Source: Tenebrio molitor
Lineage: Eukaryota; Arthropoda; Insecta; Coleoptera; Tenebrionidae
Direction of reading: 5' to 3'
NCBI RefSeq assembly: GCF_963966145.1
Contig: NC_091047.1
Coordinates: 25,048,001-25,112,000 of the forward strand
Length of the DNA: 64,000 nt
In this document: one piece after another, positions 53,615 through 64,000 of the stretch
Layout of the letters: every line of letters starts with the position of its first letter
Position numbering within the stretch: position 1 is the first letter of the stretch
Program-made: the position numbers and the translations under genes
Notes under the pieces: generated by a model
What the model was told of the DNA's origin: nothing
Databases searched by the model: none
The model's input: only the letters and a program-made list of their open reading frames with translations

Positions 53615-54799
53615 CTAGATGGCATTTGCTGAGAGATGAATTTTCTCATGCTGTTTTAGATAGCCGTTTTGTTTCGTCTTAAATTCGCATTTTTCACAAT
53701 TATACCACTGAATCTCATCTGCTGAGAGATGAATTGTGTTATGCTTTTTAATGCAGCTCTTATATTTCGTTTTGTATTTGCATTTATCACAACTATACCA
53801 CTGGATGACATCTACTGAGAGATGAATTTTCTCATGCTGTTTTAGATAGCGGTTTTGTTTTGTCTTAAATTCGCATTTATCACAATTATACCACTGAATT
53901 GCATCTGCTGAGAGATGAATTGTGTTATGCTTTTTAATGCAGTCCTTATATTTCGTTTTGTATTTGCATTTATCACAACTATACGACTGGATGACATCTG
54001 CTGAGAGATGAATTTTTTCATGCTGTTTTAGATAGCGGTTTTGTTTCGTCTTAAATTCGCATTTTTCACAATTATACCACTGGATGGCATCTGCTGAGAG
54101 ATGAATTTGCTCATGTCGTTTTAGGTAGCTGTTTAGTTTCGTCTTAAATTCGCATTTATCACATTTATACCACTGGATGGCATTTGCTAAGAGATGAAGT
54201 TTCTTATGTTGTTTTAGGTAGTGGTTTCGTTTCGTCTTAAATTCGCATTTATCACAATTATACCACTGGATGGCATCTGCTGAGAGATGCATTCTCTCAT
54301 GTAGTTTTAGAGAGACGTTCCATTTCGTTTTAAATTCGCATTTATGACAACTATACCAACGGAAGTGGTGACGAGATTGTTTTGCGGCCTGGTGTTTTTC
54401 CAAAACTGTTGTCTCCTTTGTCCTAAAGAAACAACATTCACTTGGGTACCACTCTTCTTCACTAACGTTCTGACATTCTTCTTTTGTGTCAAAACATGAA
54501 CCATTCAAGTGTTTAATCCATATTAAAACGGAATATGTTTCAAAAGTGCACTTCTGACAAATGTAGCTTTTTACAACAGTGTCATTTTTTGGTTGATCTT
54601 GTACCCAATCAGTGCCCTTTCTGTGATATTCCCTGAGATGTTCCTTGAAAATTACCACAAGATCTGTTTCAAAATTGCAGTCCTTGCAGTAATACTTTTC
54701 CAAAACGTTTCTTTCACAACTTGTTGATTCGAATGGCAACCGGTGACGTTTTGCGTGATTCACCATCTCTGGCAATTGTGAATCTTTTCGTTGCCACAT
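53615..54799 (-). CDS. C2H2 zinc-finger protein with premature stop
   Basis: The frame is 394 aa. Three irregular fingers (about residues 35-160) precede eight regular C-x2-C-x12-H-x3-H fingers, spaced 30 aa apart with the non-standard linker HLSADAIQWY rather than TGEKP. The protein would bind DNA in the nucleus. Fingers alternate between CEFKTKQNRYLKQHEKIH and CKYKTKYKDCIKKHNTIH, showing recent duplication of a two-finger (180-bp) unit. The stop (TAG, 53615-53617) replaces the CAG of the repeated AIQWY. Two further intact fingers and one decayed finger continue in the same frame to a TAA at 53402-53404. Either the gene is freshly truncated, or the shorter protein works. ATG 54799 follows an upstream in-frame stop. 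Confidence 0.8.
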   Translation of the reverse strand: MWQRKDSQLPEMVNHAKRHRLPFESTSCERNVLEKYYCKDCNFETDLVVIFKEHLREYHRKGTDWVQDQPKNDTVVKSYICQKCTFETYSVLIWIKHLNGSCFDTKEECQNVSEEEWYPSECCFFRTKETTVLEKHQAAKQSRHHFRWYSCHKCEFKTKWNVSLKLHERMHLSADAIQWYNCDKCEFKTKRNHYLKQHKKLHLLANAIQWYKCDKCEFKTKLNSYLKRHEQIHLSADAIQWYNCEKCEFKTKQNRYLKQHEKIHLSADVIQSYSCDKCKYKTKYKDCIKKHNTIHLSADAIQWYNCDKCEFKTKQNRYLKQHEKIHLSVDVIQWYSCDKCKYKTKYKSCIKKHNTIHLSADEIQWYNCEKCEFKTKQNGYLKQHEKIHLSANAI

Positions 54800-55281
54800 T
54801 TCGGGATACTCTCGCTATATTCCAAATTTTGGAGTTTGATTTTATAATCTGAAAATTTAATTTCATGTCAATACAAAAAAACTAATCAAAATAATTGCAA
54901 AATACATTGTGATGAACCGAGTGGGCAATTCAAAAATCCCACCAAGCGGCCATATTTTTTGTCTACCAACATACGCAATGAAAACAAAAACCCGCGAAAT
55001 TCAAAAATGTACAAGAGCGCGTGATCGATTAACGAATAATAAACGTCTCGGGAGAGGGCACCCAAGTCTCCCCAAATGTGAGAAGACTACTCATTCGGAA
55101 CTCTAGCAAAATAGTGAGCACTGGCCATTCCCCTAAACCCCCCAACGAGGCTTCGCTAAAACCCCTCCGGAAAATACGAACAAGTCCGAAGTGACAACGG
55201 GGACGTGGAAAGTTGTTGAAAGTTGCGCTAACCTGATCTCATAAGCAACACAATTCAAAATTCAAGAAAAACAGAAGGGTA
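54800..55281. other. Intergenic DNA upstream of the zinc-finger gene
   Basis: It should contain the zinc-finger promoter, but no clear TATA box was found. A 65-codon plus-strand frame (54909-55106) has no recognisable content. Confidence 0.4.
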
Positions 55282-55723
55282 ATGTACACTTCTATTCAAA
55301 AAAAAAGCGTACACGTATTGAGAGTATTGTAAATGGGAATAAAATTAATTAATCGTTTCCAAGAAAACGTATTACGGTATTACTGACATTTTATATGTAT
55401 GTCAAATGTGTGAAAATTGCTTTTTATAAATTTTTAAATTGTTAGATTGTTGAGAGTTGCCTTTTTCTATAAATTTACGAATAAAAGTTTGAGTTGTGTT
55501 TGTAATAATTCAGTACATAATTGGTAATACTTGCCTAATAAATAAGGCAAAACATTTACACACATTAAAATTTCTGAAAAATACATCAATAAAATCCAGC
55601 TATCAGCATGGGTTTTGTTACAGGTTTCTAAGTAACAACAATTAGAGGATAGGTTTACAATATGACAATCTAGCTAAAATTGTGCTCACTACTTGTACGC
55701 TTTTTTTTAATAGAAGTGTACAT
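55282..55723. mobile_element. Tc1/mariner-type MITE
   Basis: ATGTACACTTCTATTCAAAA at the left and TTTTAATAGAAGTGTACAT at the right are inverted copies (about 32 bp, including AAAAAGCGTACA). TA flanks both ends (55280-55281, 55724-55725). Confidence 0.82.
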
Positions 55724-55964
55724 TATAAACAAAGCAGTTAAAGTAACGCTTAAGGTATAAGATTATATGGCCCTTTAAAAGTATTTGGCCGGAGATAAAC
55801 GTTCCTTTTGTCGCAATTGCAGTAGGCGGTCAGCCCAGCCATAAATCATGCTTCAAGCAATTCTCTGACATAAAATTGTGGAATAATAAAATTATTAATA
55901 TTATGATAGAAGATTAAAATGGTCCAATAATAATATGAAGTCCCAAAATTCACGCCCATAAATA

Positions 55965-56025
55965 AATGTCTTTTTCGCATTAGACACATTAGACGTCGTA
56001 TGCGAAAAAGACATGTTTTTGCAAC
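55965..56025. repeat. Small foldback
   Basis: ATGTCTTTTTCGCAT at about 55967 is inverted as ATGCGAAAAAGACAT at about 55999. The centre is TAGACACATTAGACGTCGT. Confidence 0.65.
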
Positions 56026-56094
56026 GAATTACATACAAGATTTTTTCTAATTCCGTTAAGTATAAAGCTTGTTTGACACGATGCTAAATTTTGT

Positions 56095-56360
56095 AGAAAA
56101 TCGTACGACACTCATTATGACCAATGAAAAATTAGTTCACGAGCCATAACCATGGCAACAAAAAAATTTCTTGGAAATTTTTTGTAGGTAGACCAACCTA
56201 ACTGTGATTAATAAGTGGAAATTTTTCGAAAATCGTACGACACTCATTAATGACCAATAGAAAAATTAGTTCACGAGCCATAACCATGGCAACAAAAAAA
56301 TTTCTTGGAAATTTTTTGTAGGTAGACCAACCTAACTGTGATTAATAAGTGGAAATTTTT
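56095..56360. repeat. Tandem duplication of a ~134-bp unit
   Basis: Two adjacent copies begin AAAATCGTACGACACTCATT and end AATAAGTGGAAATTTTT. They differ by only a few bases (ATTATGACC against ATTAATGACC). Confidence 0.85.
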
Positions 56361-56574
56361 TGCTGTCAAAGATGTTTATTAAATTACACAATTATTATTG
56401 AACATACAGATAAAAAAATTAAAACAAATCACTTAAAATTAAATATACAATTATTGTAATGAACATTCCCTCTGGAAAATACATCAGAACTACTGGAAGT
56501 TGTATTAGAATTAAGAACAACACGTGATTCAGATTACTTCTTTTTAGGATTTGTGTCGTTACGATTTTCTTACT

Positions 56575-56725
56575 GAATATGCCCTCGTGCATTGATTAAT
56601 ATCCGGAAATTTTATTCTCATGCATTTCCAAAACGTAATTAGCCCTCGTGTTCCACTCGGGCTAATTAATACGTTTTAGAAATGCATTCGAAAAAATTTC
56701 CGGAAATAATCAATGCACTAGGGAT
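56575..56725. repeat. Foldback with CTCGTGTTCCACTCGGGC centre
   Basis: TGCATTGATTAATATCCGGA pairs with the inverted TCCGGAAATAATCAATGCA. The inner arms AAAACGTAATTAGCCC and GGGCTAATTAATACGTTTT also pair. Confidence 0.75.
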
Positions 56726-57076
56726 ATTATAAGTGAAAATTTGTTAGAAATTGAGAGAGACCCTCGACAGGACCAATGAACGATCAGGATCATAGTCTGT
56801 CTTTGTCAGATCCTGACCGTTCATTGGTCCTCTCTCATTTTCTAACAAATTTTCTACAAAATTTAGCATCGTGTCATACAACCTTTAGGCAAAAAACAAG
56901 AAAAAAGAAATACATATTTTAATTTTTTTAATTCACTAATTTATTACTCCTATCATTCTATCACTCTCTATCTACTCCAATTCATTTATTACAAAAGTGT
57001 TATTTATTGTTACAATTTTGTAGCGATTTTCTTGCCAAATGAGTGATTTTGATCTGCGGTATACATAGCTGCTATA

Positions 57077-57832
57077 CAGGGTGATTCATCTTTTACCGCC
57101 GGTGGCAAAATGACCCTTAAGAATTGAGAAAAATTTATAAAATTTTCATTTGTCGAAAAATGTACTTTCGACCGGTATAATTTATTTCAAAAAAAATTTT
57201 TTTATTGACCAGATATTTATAAAAAACTGTTTTTTAAAAAAAAATTATGTTAAAATTTTTCCATCAGAATGTGGCTAATGGCGTATAAAATCAATATCTG
57301 CAATCCGTTTCGAAAAATGTTTGATAGTTTTTGAATTAAATCGATTTTAATGGAAAAGTTGCTTTTATTGATGGTTGTTGGCTTTTAGTGTTGTAAATTT
57401 TCTCTAACAATGACTACCTTGTAAAACTGACCTGCTTAGGCGAATTTGTTCGATTTTACAAAGGACCCCCTGCTGTAGCAATAAAAATCCTCTAATAAAT
57501 CTTATTGTTAAGATATTTGGACATTATGTCGTAAATCATGAAGCAAATACAAAATTGAATATCAAAATGCGTTTATTTCAATAATACCATACGCTAAAAT
57601 TAATTTAACATGGTAAAATTGTGTGAAAATACCTGAGTGTGCATATGCTACAAGGTTGAATAAATTAAACAATTAATAATGGAGAAAATGGCAAAATTTG
57701 ACCTAACTTATAAATTTCATTTTTTGATATTATGTGCCTTATGGATAATAAATTAAGTCTGCAAAATATGAAAGTGAAATCATAATTTTTAAGGTCAATT
57801 TTGCCACCGGCTGTAAAAGATGAATCAGCCTG
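57077..57832. mobile_element. Non-autonomous Tc1/mariner-type element, 756 bp
   Basis: CAGGGTGATTCATCTTTTAC at the left is imperfectly inverted as GTAAAAGATGAATCAGCCTG at the right. The arms continue through CGCCGGTGGCAAAATGACCC. TA flanks both ends. No open frame is inside. Confidence 0.82.
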
Positions 57833-58202
57833 TATATCCAGTTTATTACCTGCGAAGTCGCGGCCAGTTTATGAATTGTGTTATCAACGATTTGAGCAAT
57901 GGCTTACGTTTTTTAAAACTTTCTTTTACATGACGAACTGATGAGATCAATTCAATACTTTGATTGCTTTAGTAAAAGAAAAAAAAGTTTTTATGTAATT
58001 TTATACTTCTCACTCTTTTTGGCACTAATGCGAAAAAGTGACAGTTAAAGCATTAGTGCGAAAAAGAACGTCATTGTCAAATGACCACCAAAAAACCACC
58101 TATTTTGCAATGGAACTACCTGCATACTCCACAAGGCACAAAACTTTTCATACGATCCTACTTTAATTTATAAATCAATATTTCTGTACTTAATTTGTTA
58201 TA

Positions 58203-58997
58203 CCGGGTGTATTATGAAAAACCTTTGCTGCTATAAATTTATCCAATTTTAATAAATGATACGTCAAACAAAATTCGTTTTAGAGACACTATAGCTCGAC
58301 ATGCTATAATTTTTTTTTGACATTATATTTTTTGACAGACCGCAGCTAACTTTGTTTTTTTAAGTTGGACTGTATATTTTTTTATCTTTATTCTGATAGA
58401 TATTCTGAAACACAAACACTAAAATAAAAAATCAAAAATTTGTTTTTCATTTAAAAAAATTGAATTTCCAAAAATCAAGTAACCATAACTTTACTATAGC
58501 AAATGTTCGAAATTACCTCCATTCTCTCTAAGGTACATTCGACAGCTTCCGCTGAGGCCTATTGCGGCGTTTAATAAAAATTCTGGTGGTATTTGTTCAC
58601 ATACTGCTACGATTCTTGTTACTAAATCATTTCTGTTATCGGCGGAGTCAAATAGACATTGTCTAGAATGCTCTTTTATTACTGTTTAATGTGACTGCTT
58701 GATTAAAAAATAAATACATTATTTTTTAATTTCTTCCTTTTGTTTCTATGCATGAACATGTTGTTTACATTTTCATATTCTAAATAAAAATCTCTATAAA
58801 ACTGAGCAAAAAAAGTTAATAGTGCAATTTGAAAAAAAAAGTTGACTATCATTTGTCAAAAACAGAACTCAAGAAAAAATATTGGATCAATTCAAATTGT
58901 AGCCCATTTAAAACGATTTTGTTTGACATATCAATTATTAAAATCGTATAAAAAATAAGGAAGTTACAGCACAAAAGATTTTTCATAATACACCCGA
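58203..58997. mobile_element. Internally deleted mariner-type element with transposase C-terminus
   Basis: CCGGGTGTATTATGAAAAAC at the left is inverted as TTTTTCATAATACACCCGA at the right, between TA dinucleotides. The arms also share TTTGACRTATCATTTATTAA-type blocks. The minus strand at about 58505-58680 keeps a short transposase end (see the next entry). Confidence 0.8.
58515..58680 (-). pseudogene. Transposase C-terminal remnant
   Basis: The minus strand reads SADNRNDLVTRIVAVCEQIP, then a few residues later AAIGLSGSCRMYLRENGGNF and EHLL before a stop. This is the usual ending of insect mariner-superfamily transposases (GGxFEHLL). The catalytic domain is absent. Confidence 0.65.
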
Positions 58998-59279
58998 TAT
59001 ATGTATTATATAATGTTAATGACGTTGACGTAATAATGTGCGGACTAAATTAGACAACAATTTATTTATTATTTTTATACGTACATATTTTCAAAAAAAC
59101 CTAATATTTAATTCCAAAAATTAGTTTTCATAAAAAAAAGCAAAATATTAATTAGCTCTGTACGGTCATAGTTTATATTAGAATTTCTAAAGAAATTCGA
59201 ATAATACGGGGACAGGGTATTATCTGTAAAGTCATAAAATTTCCTGGTTGAAAAGTGATCGGCGGCCCAAACCGGTGCA

Positions 59280-59850
59280 CACGAGTTCCCGTCAGCATAA
59301 TATTTTATACCTGGGCTTGGACATAGGCCCCTTTAATCCTGCACACGAATTCCCGTCAAGGTAAAAATGCACCCCAAATTCTAGACTCGAATTCCCGTCA
59401 GAAAAAAATCTTGGTTATTGAAAGCACTGTTATGAAAGTAAGATTCAATGATAAATCTTCTATATATGTTCTGAAGTAAAAACCATTTTTGCGTTAAAAT
59501 TCGGTTAATAGTGACAGTTGTCTGACGTTTATTAGCTGACTTAGCAAAGATACAAAAAATCTGACACTGTCAAAGTCACAGCCGCCCCTCATCTAAGTAT
59601 ATAATTGTTGATCACACGGTATTTATAACTTTTTAAAATTTTAAACTTTTTTTTTGGTTCACGTAATCGTAAACAACAATGGTACCTGGCTACGGCTAGA
59701 AGGGTAGGTAAGTAAGGGATTGAAGCGCTCTTTTACCCTTGACGGGAACTCGAGTTATGGATTATATCAGTTGATAATTACCTGACGGGAATTCTTGCAT
59801 TACTTTATGACAAGAAATAAGTCAGACGGGAATTCGAGTGCGCCCGCCCA
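59280..59850. repeat. Foldback built from repeated CGAATTCCCGTCA words
   Basis: ACGAGTTCCCGTCA (about 59281), ACGAATTCCCGTCA (about 59346) and TCGAATTCCCGTCA (about 59387) face three inverted copies at about 59738, 59783 and 59825 (TGACGGGAATTC type). An inner stretch at about 59520-59630 belongs to the M2 MITE family. Confidence 0.75.
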
Positions 59851-59899
59851 AACTAACCCCCAGATTTGTCCCGTTCCTAAACAGGTAGGTAGTTTCGAA

Positions 59900-60584
59900 A
59901 TCGGAGAAAAGATTAAGGTACTATATCACAAAGGTATCGCCAACGGTGCGGAGATATATGTTCCTCTCTTTTAATTTCGTTAATCTGTTTGACATGATAC
60001 AAACATCCCTTAAAATTGTGTATACTTCTATCTTTGTCACACTCACAGGATTTATCGATAATGTCCTCTCTTTTAATTTCGAGGCGAAAAATTGTGGATC
60101 GGAATGGCGCTACCTTCTAAAGATATAGTACCTTAGAAAAGATGTGCCTCTACTGCCTCTGGTGGCAAAAGCGATGAACTAAAACCGTTTTTATTCGCAA
60201 ATTTATAAATGAATAACTTCCACAACTTCTGTTTTTTTTAATTATTATTTAATGTAGTAGGTAAAGGTAAATTATATTGTATAGAATAACAGAATATTCT
60301 AAAGAAATGTTCGCCTGGAAGACGAAAAATTTAACTTTTACATTAAGCTCAATATAACAAAAAACCAATGTTTCATCCACAATTTCACAAAGCAGCGGAC
60401 TCAGTAAACTTATTTAGATTCATTCTACAAAATCTGGAAGCATAATATTGAAATTTAGGTAATAAAAAATCGAATTAAAGCGGCGCAGTTTAGGTTTTTA
60501 TCATATCATCAGACAATCTTTTTCTCTTATAGAAAAAAGTATAACGCCGCGGTCTGAAGCATTAAAAAACCTTTAATTTGATGT
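59900..60584. other. AT-rich intergenic DNA
   Basis: No gene was found. A repeated TTCCTCTCTTTTAATTTCGT / TGTCCTCTCTTTTAATTTCG pair near 59960 and 60061 is the only internal structure I noticed. Confidence 0.4.
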
Positions 60585-60965
60585 ATGATAGAGATATTTT
60601 CATATTTGATGGCGGAAACAAAAGACTGAGAAATGTCACAAATATATATTGTCAGTGTCAAATTTCTCAAAGACGTTCGTGATTTCGACAGAAATGCTGC
60701 AAATTGGCAACAAGAAAGTTATTCATCATCGAACTAGAGACATAATTTGTAATACGTTTGATTATATGAGAATAACTTTTCCTTTTGAACCACTGACAAA
60801 AATTGGTTTCCGGAGAATTTATCTTTCAATCTATTTATCGAAAATTTAAATTTACTTAAACATTCCTTTTTACGGCGTTTATGAGAAATTTGACACTGAC
60901 AATACAATTTTCTGACATTTCTCAGTCTTTTGTTTCCGCCACTAAATATGAAAATACCTCTACAT
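60585..60965. mobile_element. Inverted-repeat element with long arms
   Basis: GGCGGAAACAAAAGACTGAG at about 60611 is inverted as CTCAGTCTTTTGTTTCCGCC at about 60922. The pairing covers about 90 bp, including TTGTCAGTGTCAAATTTCTC. Confidence 0.82.
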
Positions 60966-62000
60966 GACGAATGATTGCGTATTAACTGAGTTATTTGCAA
61001 TTAATGAAATACGCTCTAGTCAACGCTGGACACCCTAAAACGAGGGGTCGCGAGGTCGTGTTCAACGCTTGGATGTTAGGGGAAACAAAACCCGTCAAAC
61101 AGAGAGAGACCCTCGCGATAAAGAAGAATTAACATTTACAGCAACTGGAAAAGGCAAACGAAACCGCGACAAAGCTTTGTTGACGGAGTTACTTAAGAAC
61201 ACTTTCAATTTGGGATGAAAAGGTGGTAACAACCAATAACACGTACATAAAAATTTAAAACCACAGTCCGGTCGACCCCAGCTCTTTGTTGGCGCCCTGA
61301 ATAATATGTAGGGCGCCCGGACCTAAACGGTGGAAATAACTAAATGTAGAAGATCCCTGGATAAGGAAAAAAACCCACGCAGATATAAACACAATTGGTT
61401 GCTACCGGGATGGAAAGTGGAAACTTTAACATTTTGATTAAACCGTTAAGCAAAAATACTTATTACCCAAAAGCGTCACTCGGAATAAGTAAAAGGGGAT
61501 CAAAAATGAGGGAGTGTGCTTATAAATTGTGAAAGCCACAGACCAACTCTAAAACTTGGTGTCCTTTTCTTTTAGGAAAGTTAGTGAACTGTTAAACCTG
61601 ATTTGACAAAAAAAAAAGTCCATACGATTTTATAAAATTTGCAAAGCTAGAACCAGGCTGCCTTACGCTCCTTCGCAAGCTTATAAATGTTAAAAGCGTA
61701 ATACATGTGGGTGGTCGAGATAATTGTGGATTTTATAAAACATGGTGTAACCACGTGCGACCCATTCGTGTCTTATTATTGTTACAATACATTTCGCGCG
61801 AAACAGAAATAATTTTAGTACCCCAAATACATACCTAGTTCAAAAACAGAAGCTGGACAGCAACATTTTGCACAGTTGAATTAAAAAAACACCTAAAATC
61901 GCACAGTTAAAACACAGAAAAATGCACAGCACTTCTGCACTCCTCTGCAGTCAAGACAAAAGTGTCTTTAAGAATAAAACATGGCCGTTCATCCCCTGTC
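60966..62000. other. Less AT-rich spacer, possibly an old LTR fragment
   Basis: Around 61165-61190 a wording similar to the start of the gypsy LTR (GACGGAGTTACTTAAGAACA) appears, and TTGGCGCCCTGAATAAT at about 61288 resembles a primer site. No second LTR or coding sequence was seen, so the assignment is weak. Confidence 0.3.
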
Positions 62001-62002
62001 GG

Positions 62003-62090
62003 CTGATCCGTGATCCGTAAGCAGAATAGTGCGTTCACAATCGACACTTCAACGCCTACTATGAAGTGAAATTAAAAAAAAAAACACTCC
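62003..62090. repeat. Foldback family F3, partial copy 3
   Basis: The right half only: CTGATCCGTGATCCGTAA, then GCGTTCACAATCGACACTTC and AACGCCTACTATGAAGTGAA. It matches copy 2 at 25030-25125. Confidence 0.7.
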
Positions 62091-62145
62091 ATACAAGTCT
62101 TGACTTATCTACGTGTAAATCTTGAATTGTTCAATTTACTGTACA

Positions 62146-62250
62146 ACGGGGGGTGATCGAGAAGGACTAGAAATACAAGGAGTTGGCAATACAATTATGA
62201 ACATTTTTTAATTCTGCTGTTTGCAACACTGCAACCGGATATTTTTTTGT
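62146..62250. mobile_element. MITE family M1, partial copy 3
   Basis: It starts GGGTGATCGAGAAGGACT and continues with TTTGCAACACTGCAACCGGA and GGTTTATTTGACAAATA, as in the M1 copies at 28767 and 36480. Confidence 0.65.
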
Positions 62251-62489
62251 TGGTTTATTTGACAAATATTGTGTGACTCAAAATGATTATGGATAAATAT
62301 GGCAACTATGTACGAAAATTTATGTGGCAACTGTGTAGGTGGGGTAGAGTTGACATTTGTATGATATGTCATAGGCGTGCATTTGATTTTTTTTATACCA
62401 TTACACATTGACTTGATAATTTTCCAAACTCGTAACATGAAAACAAAAAGTTGCCGAGACAACATCATAATAAGTACTAGCGATTTTGA

Positions 62490-62850
62490 GGTAAAACACT
62501 TTTTGCATATCGTAATGAAAGTGGCACTTTTTTACATGCGAAATCGTAGCGAAAGTATCACTTTTTTACACGAAAAATCGTAGTGAAACTAGTACTTTTT
62601 TGCATAATTTTATTCCATCTCCTAGGAGATGATTGTCAAAGCATACTTATTTTTTTTTAAATAATTTTTCATAAATCCTTTTAGACCAAATTTTTCAAAT
62701 TACATTGATATGCAAAAAATTACGTGTACAACACGTTATGAAAGTCTCTTTTGTTCACTTATTTGCTTGATTAACTCGGGCTACGCCCTCATTAATTAAA
62801 CTGCAAATTCGTGAAAAAAAAGTATGTCTTTCATAATTAGTTGTACAAAT
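62490..62850. repeat. Repeat family F2, copy 3
   Basis: Tandem units (TCGTAATGAAAGTGGCACTT type) are followed by GGAGATGATTGTCAAAGCAT and TAACTCGGGCTACGCCCTCA. It is an inverted counterpart of the copy at 26136-26440. Confidence 0.75.
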
Positions 62851-63017
62851 GACTATTAACATTGGCAACGTTCGCTCGCCGAGTCTATTGCACATTGCAC
62901 CGACCTGTCCACATGTTTATTTTATTAACCTCTATAACTCTGTTTGTCAACAATCTATCATTAGATATATAGGGTGATCAAGAAATTTGTAATCAAATGT
63001 GCCTAAGCTACATTTTT

Positions 63018-63222
63018 TTAAAGACCCACGAGTGCCAAAAAAGCCCAATTGATACACGAACGAGTTTAATACAACGTTTTTTTGTTCGACGAACCCTTAA
63101 AGGCTCCAAATCGCTTAAAATCTTTAAAATTAGCTTGACGTTTCGTTTTGACAAGTGGTGACATTTATCAAAATCCGCTCACATAGGAGAAAATTCTCAA
63201 ATTCTAACAGTGTCGAACAAAA
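63018..63222. repeat. Foldback family F1, partial copy 3
   Basis: The right arm and tail only (CGAGTGCCAAAAAAGCCCAA, then TTTTTGTTCGACGA and GGCTCCAAATCGCTTAAAA), as in copies 1 and 2. Confidence 0.72.
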
Positions 63223-63504
63223 AAAATTTTTTAAAGAAAAGTTGGTGACTCAAAACAGCGATCTCTGTAATTGTTGCCCCATTTTAATTACAAATGAACA
63301 AGTAAAACGAAAAAATTTCGATTCGAAAGGTTTTTATTGTGGCTTTTATAATTTGAAGGCGTAAAAATATTTTTTGAGAAAAGTTGATGCCTCAAAACAG
63401 CGATCTTGTAATTATTACCACATTTTAATTAGAAATGAGCAAGTTCAACGACAAAATTTCTATTCGGAACGGTTTTAGTGTGATTTTTTAAGTTTGTTCA
63501 TATA

Positions 63505-63995
63505 CAGGGTTATTCACCGTAGAGTTCCCGCGAAAATTTAATGTTATGCAACACAACATCCTAAAAGCTCAGATTGCTAGATGCCATGTTTAAGGTTTTA
63601 CAAATAAGGAATGAAAGTAGTGTCATTTAAAAGTCAAATGACATTTTGTTCTCGATGTAAGGTTATACGAAGAAATATTGGATGAAATCAACGTTAGACA
63701 AAAACGTTAGAAATAGGCATATTTGGATATCTTTGAAACTAAGCATGTGCAGGTTGAACAGCATTTTTACAGTACTCACCAAAAATGAGAATCATGTCTG
63801 TTTTTCCATCGTTTGAATGAATACGTGATAAAATCGTGTAAAACGTACGATTTTTTTTATTATGTCAGACTATAAAATGATTCTTCTTATAACCTTAGAT
63901 AGAGAAGAAAAACGTTAAACATGGTATCTAGCAATCTGAGCTTTTGTTTTGCATAACAATAAATTTTTGCTGGAACTCTACGGTGAATAACCCTG
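63505..63995. mobile_element. Tc1/mariner-type MITE at the window end
   Basis: CAGGGTTATTCACCGTAGAG is inverted with few changes at the right end (CTACGGTGAATAACCCTG). Inner arms include AAAGCTCAGATTGCTAGAT and its inverse. TA flanks both ends; the element is complete, 491 bp, with no open frame. Confidence 0.82.
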
Positions 63996-64000
63996 TATAA

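Larger units (their letters stand above)
56067..56885. mobile_element. Composite inverted-repeat element
   Basis: GACACGATGCTAAATTTTGT at the left is inverted as ACAAAATTTAGCATCGTGTC at the right (56856-56875). Inside lie a tandem duplication (56095-56360), a foldback at about 56575-56725, and a second foldback at about 56735-56860. Confidence 0.75.

Noticed and set aside
61280..61320. Primer-binding-site-like TTGGCGCCCTGA
   Set aside because: There is no paired LTR, no TG...CA boundary and no coding sequence next to it; kept only as a weak note in the spacer entry.
1..64000. CRISPR arrays, rRNA, bacterial operons or riboswitches
   Set aside because: The tandem and spaced repeats seen are LTR minisatellites, zinc-finger repeats and foldbacks. 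Spliceosomal introns and retrotransposons show this is eukaryotic nuclear DNA.

Overview
The window is animal nuclear DNA, most likely from a beetle. It is AT-rich, its genes have short GT-AG introns, and it carries two insect-type multigene families: CHK/ecdysteroid-kinase-like small-molecule kinases and peroxisomal 4-coumarate:CoA-ligase/luciferase-like acyl-CoA synthetases. Most of the remaining DNA is transposons and foldback repeats. The beetle assignment is inferred from gene content; no rRNA, tRNA or mitochondrial marker supports it.

Layout. 0.6-2.4 kb: foldback repeats. 2.35-3.75 kb: a Crypton-like tyrosine recombinase with an intron, between 15-bp inverted repeats. 4.0-12.8 kb: CHK kinase 1, split by a 7.4-kb Ty3/gypsy LTR retrotransposon (4528-11925, TSD AGTT) and also carrying a 7-bp frameshifting duplication. 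14.3-15.6 kb: Tc1/mariner-type MITEs. 16.2-17.5 kb: intact CHK kinase 2. 17.8-23.4 kb: intact acyl-CoA synthetase A (minus strand, six exons, solo LTR in intron 1). 26.7-30.3 kb: acyl-CoA synthetase B, a minus-strand pseudogene with many lesions. 30.9-36.6 kb: a nest in which a MITE is split by a dead LINE, itself split by another MITE and by a solo LTR. 36.7-40.8 kb: a mariner-like miniature element encoding only a helix-turn-helix, decayed recombinase pieces and a Tc1 transposase remnant. 41.6-42.9 kb: intact CHK kinase 3. 43.4-45.8 kb: foldbacks and MITEs. 45.9-50.1 kb: an acyl-CoA synthetase fragment (D), then intact synthetase C ending in SKL. 52-54.8 kb: a transposase scrap and a minus-strand C2H2 zinc-finger gene with a premature stop. 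55-64 kb: nested MITEs and foldbacks, with no gene I could support.

How the genes relate. Kinases 2 and 3 are recent tandem paralogues: both are 412 aa, with identical exon lengths (786 and 453 bp) and shared upstream sequence. Synthetases A and C are both 544 aa over six exons; exons 1, 2, 4 and 5 match in length. CHK kinases probably phosphorylate small hydroxylated compounds, and the synthetases activate carboxylic acids in the peroxisome, so the locus looks like a detoxification or lipid-metabolism cluster undergoing birth and death. No operon-like coupling is implied.

The most unusual items are: the gypsy element, which has almost identical LTRs but has lost reverse transcriptase and most of RNase H by a clean in-frame deletion while keeping gag, protease, integrase and a convincing -1 frameshift signal with a pseudoknot; the intron-bearing recombinase with inverted termini; the set of unrelated foldbacks that share GAGCGNAGCGAG-like centres; and a foldback built from repeated CGAATTCCCGTCA words.
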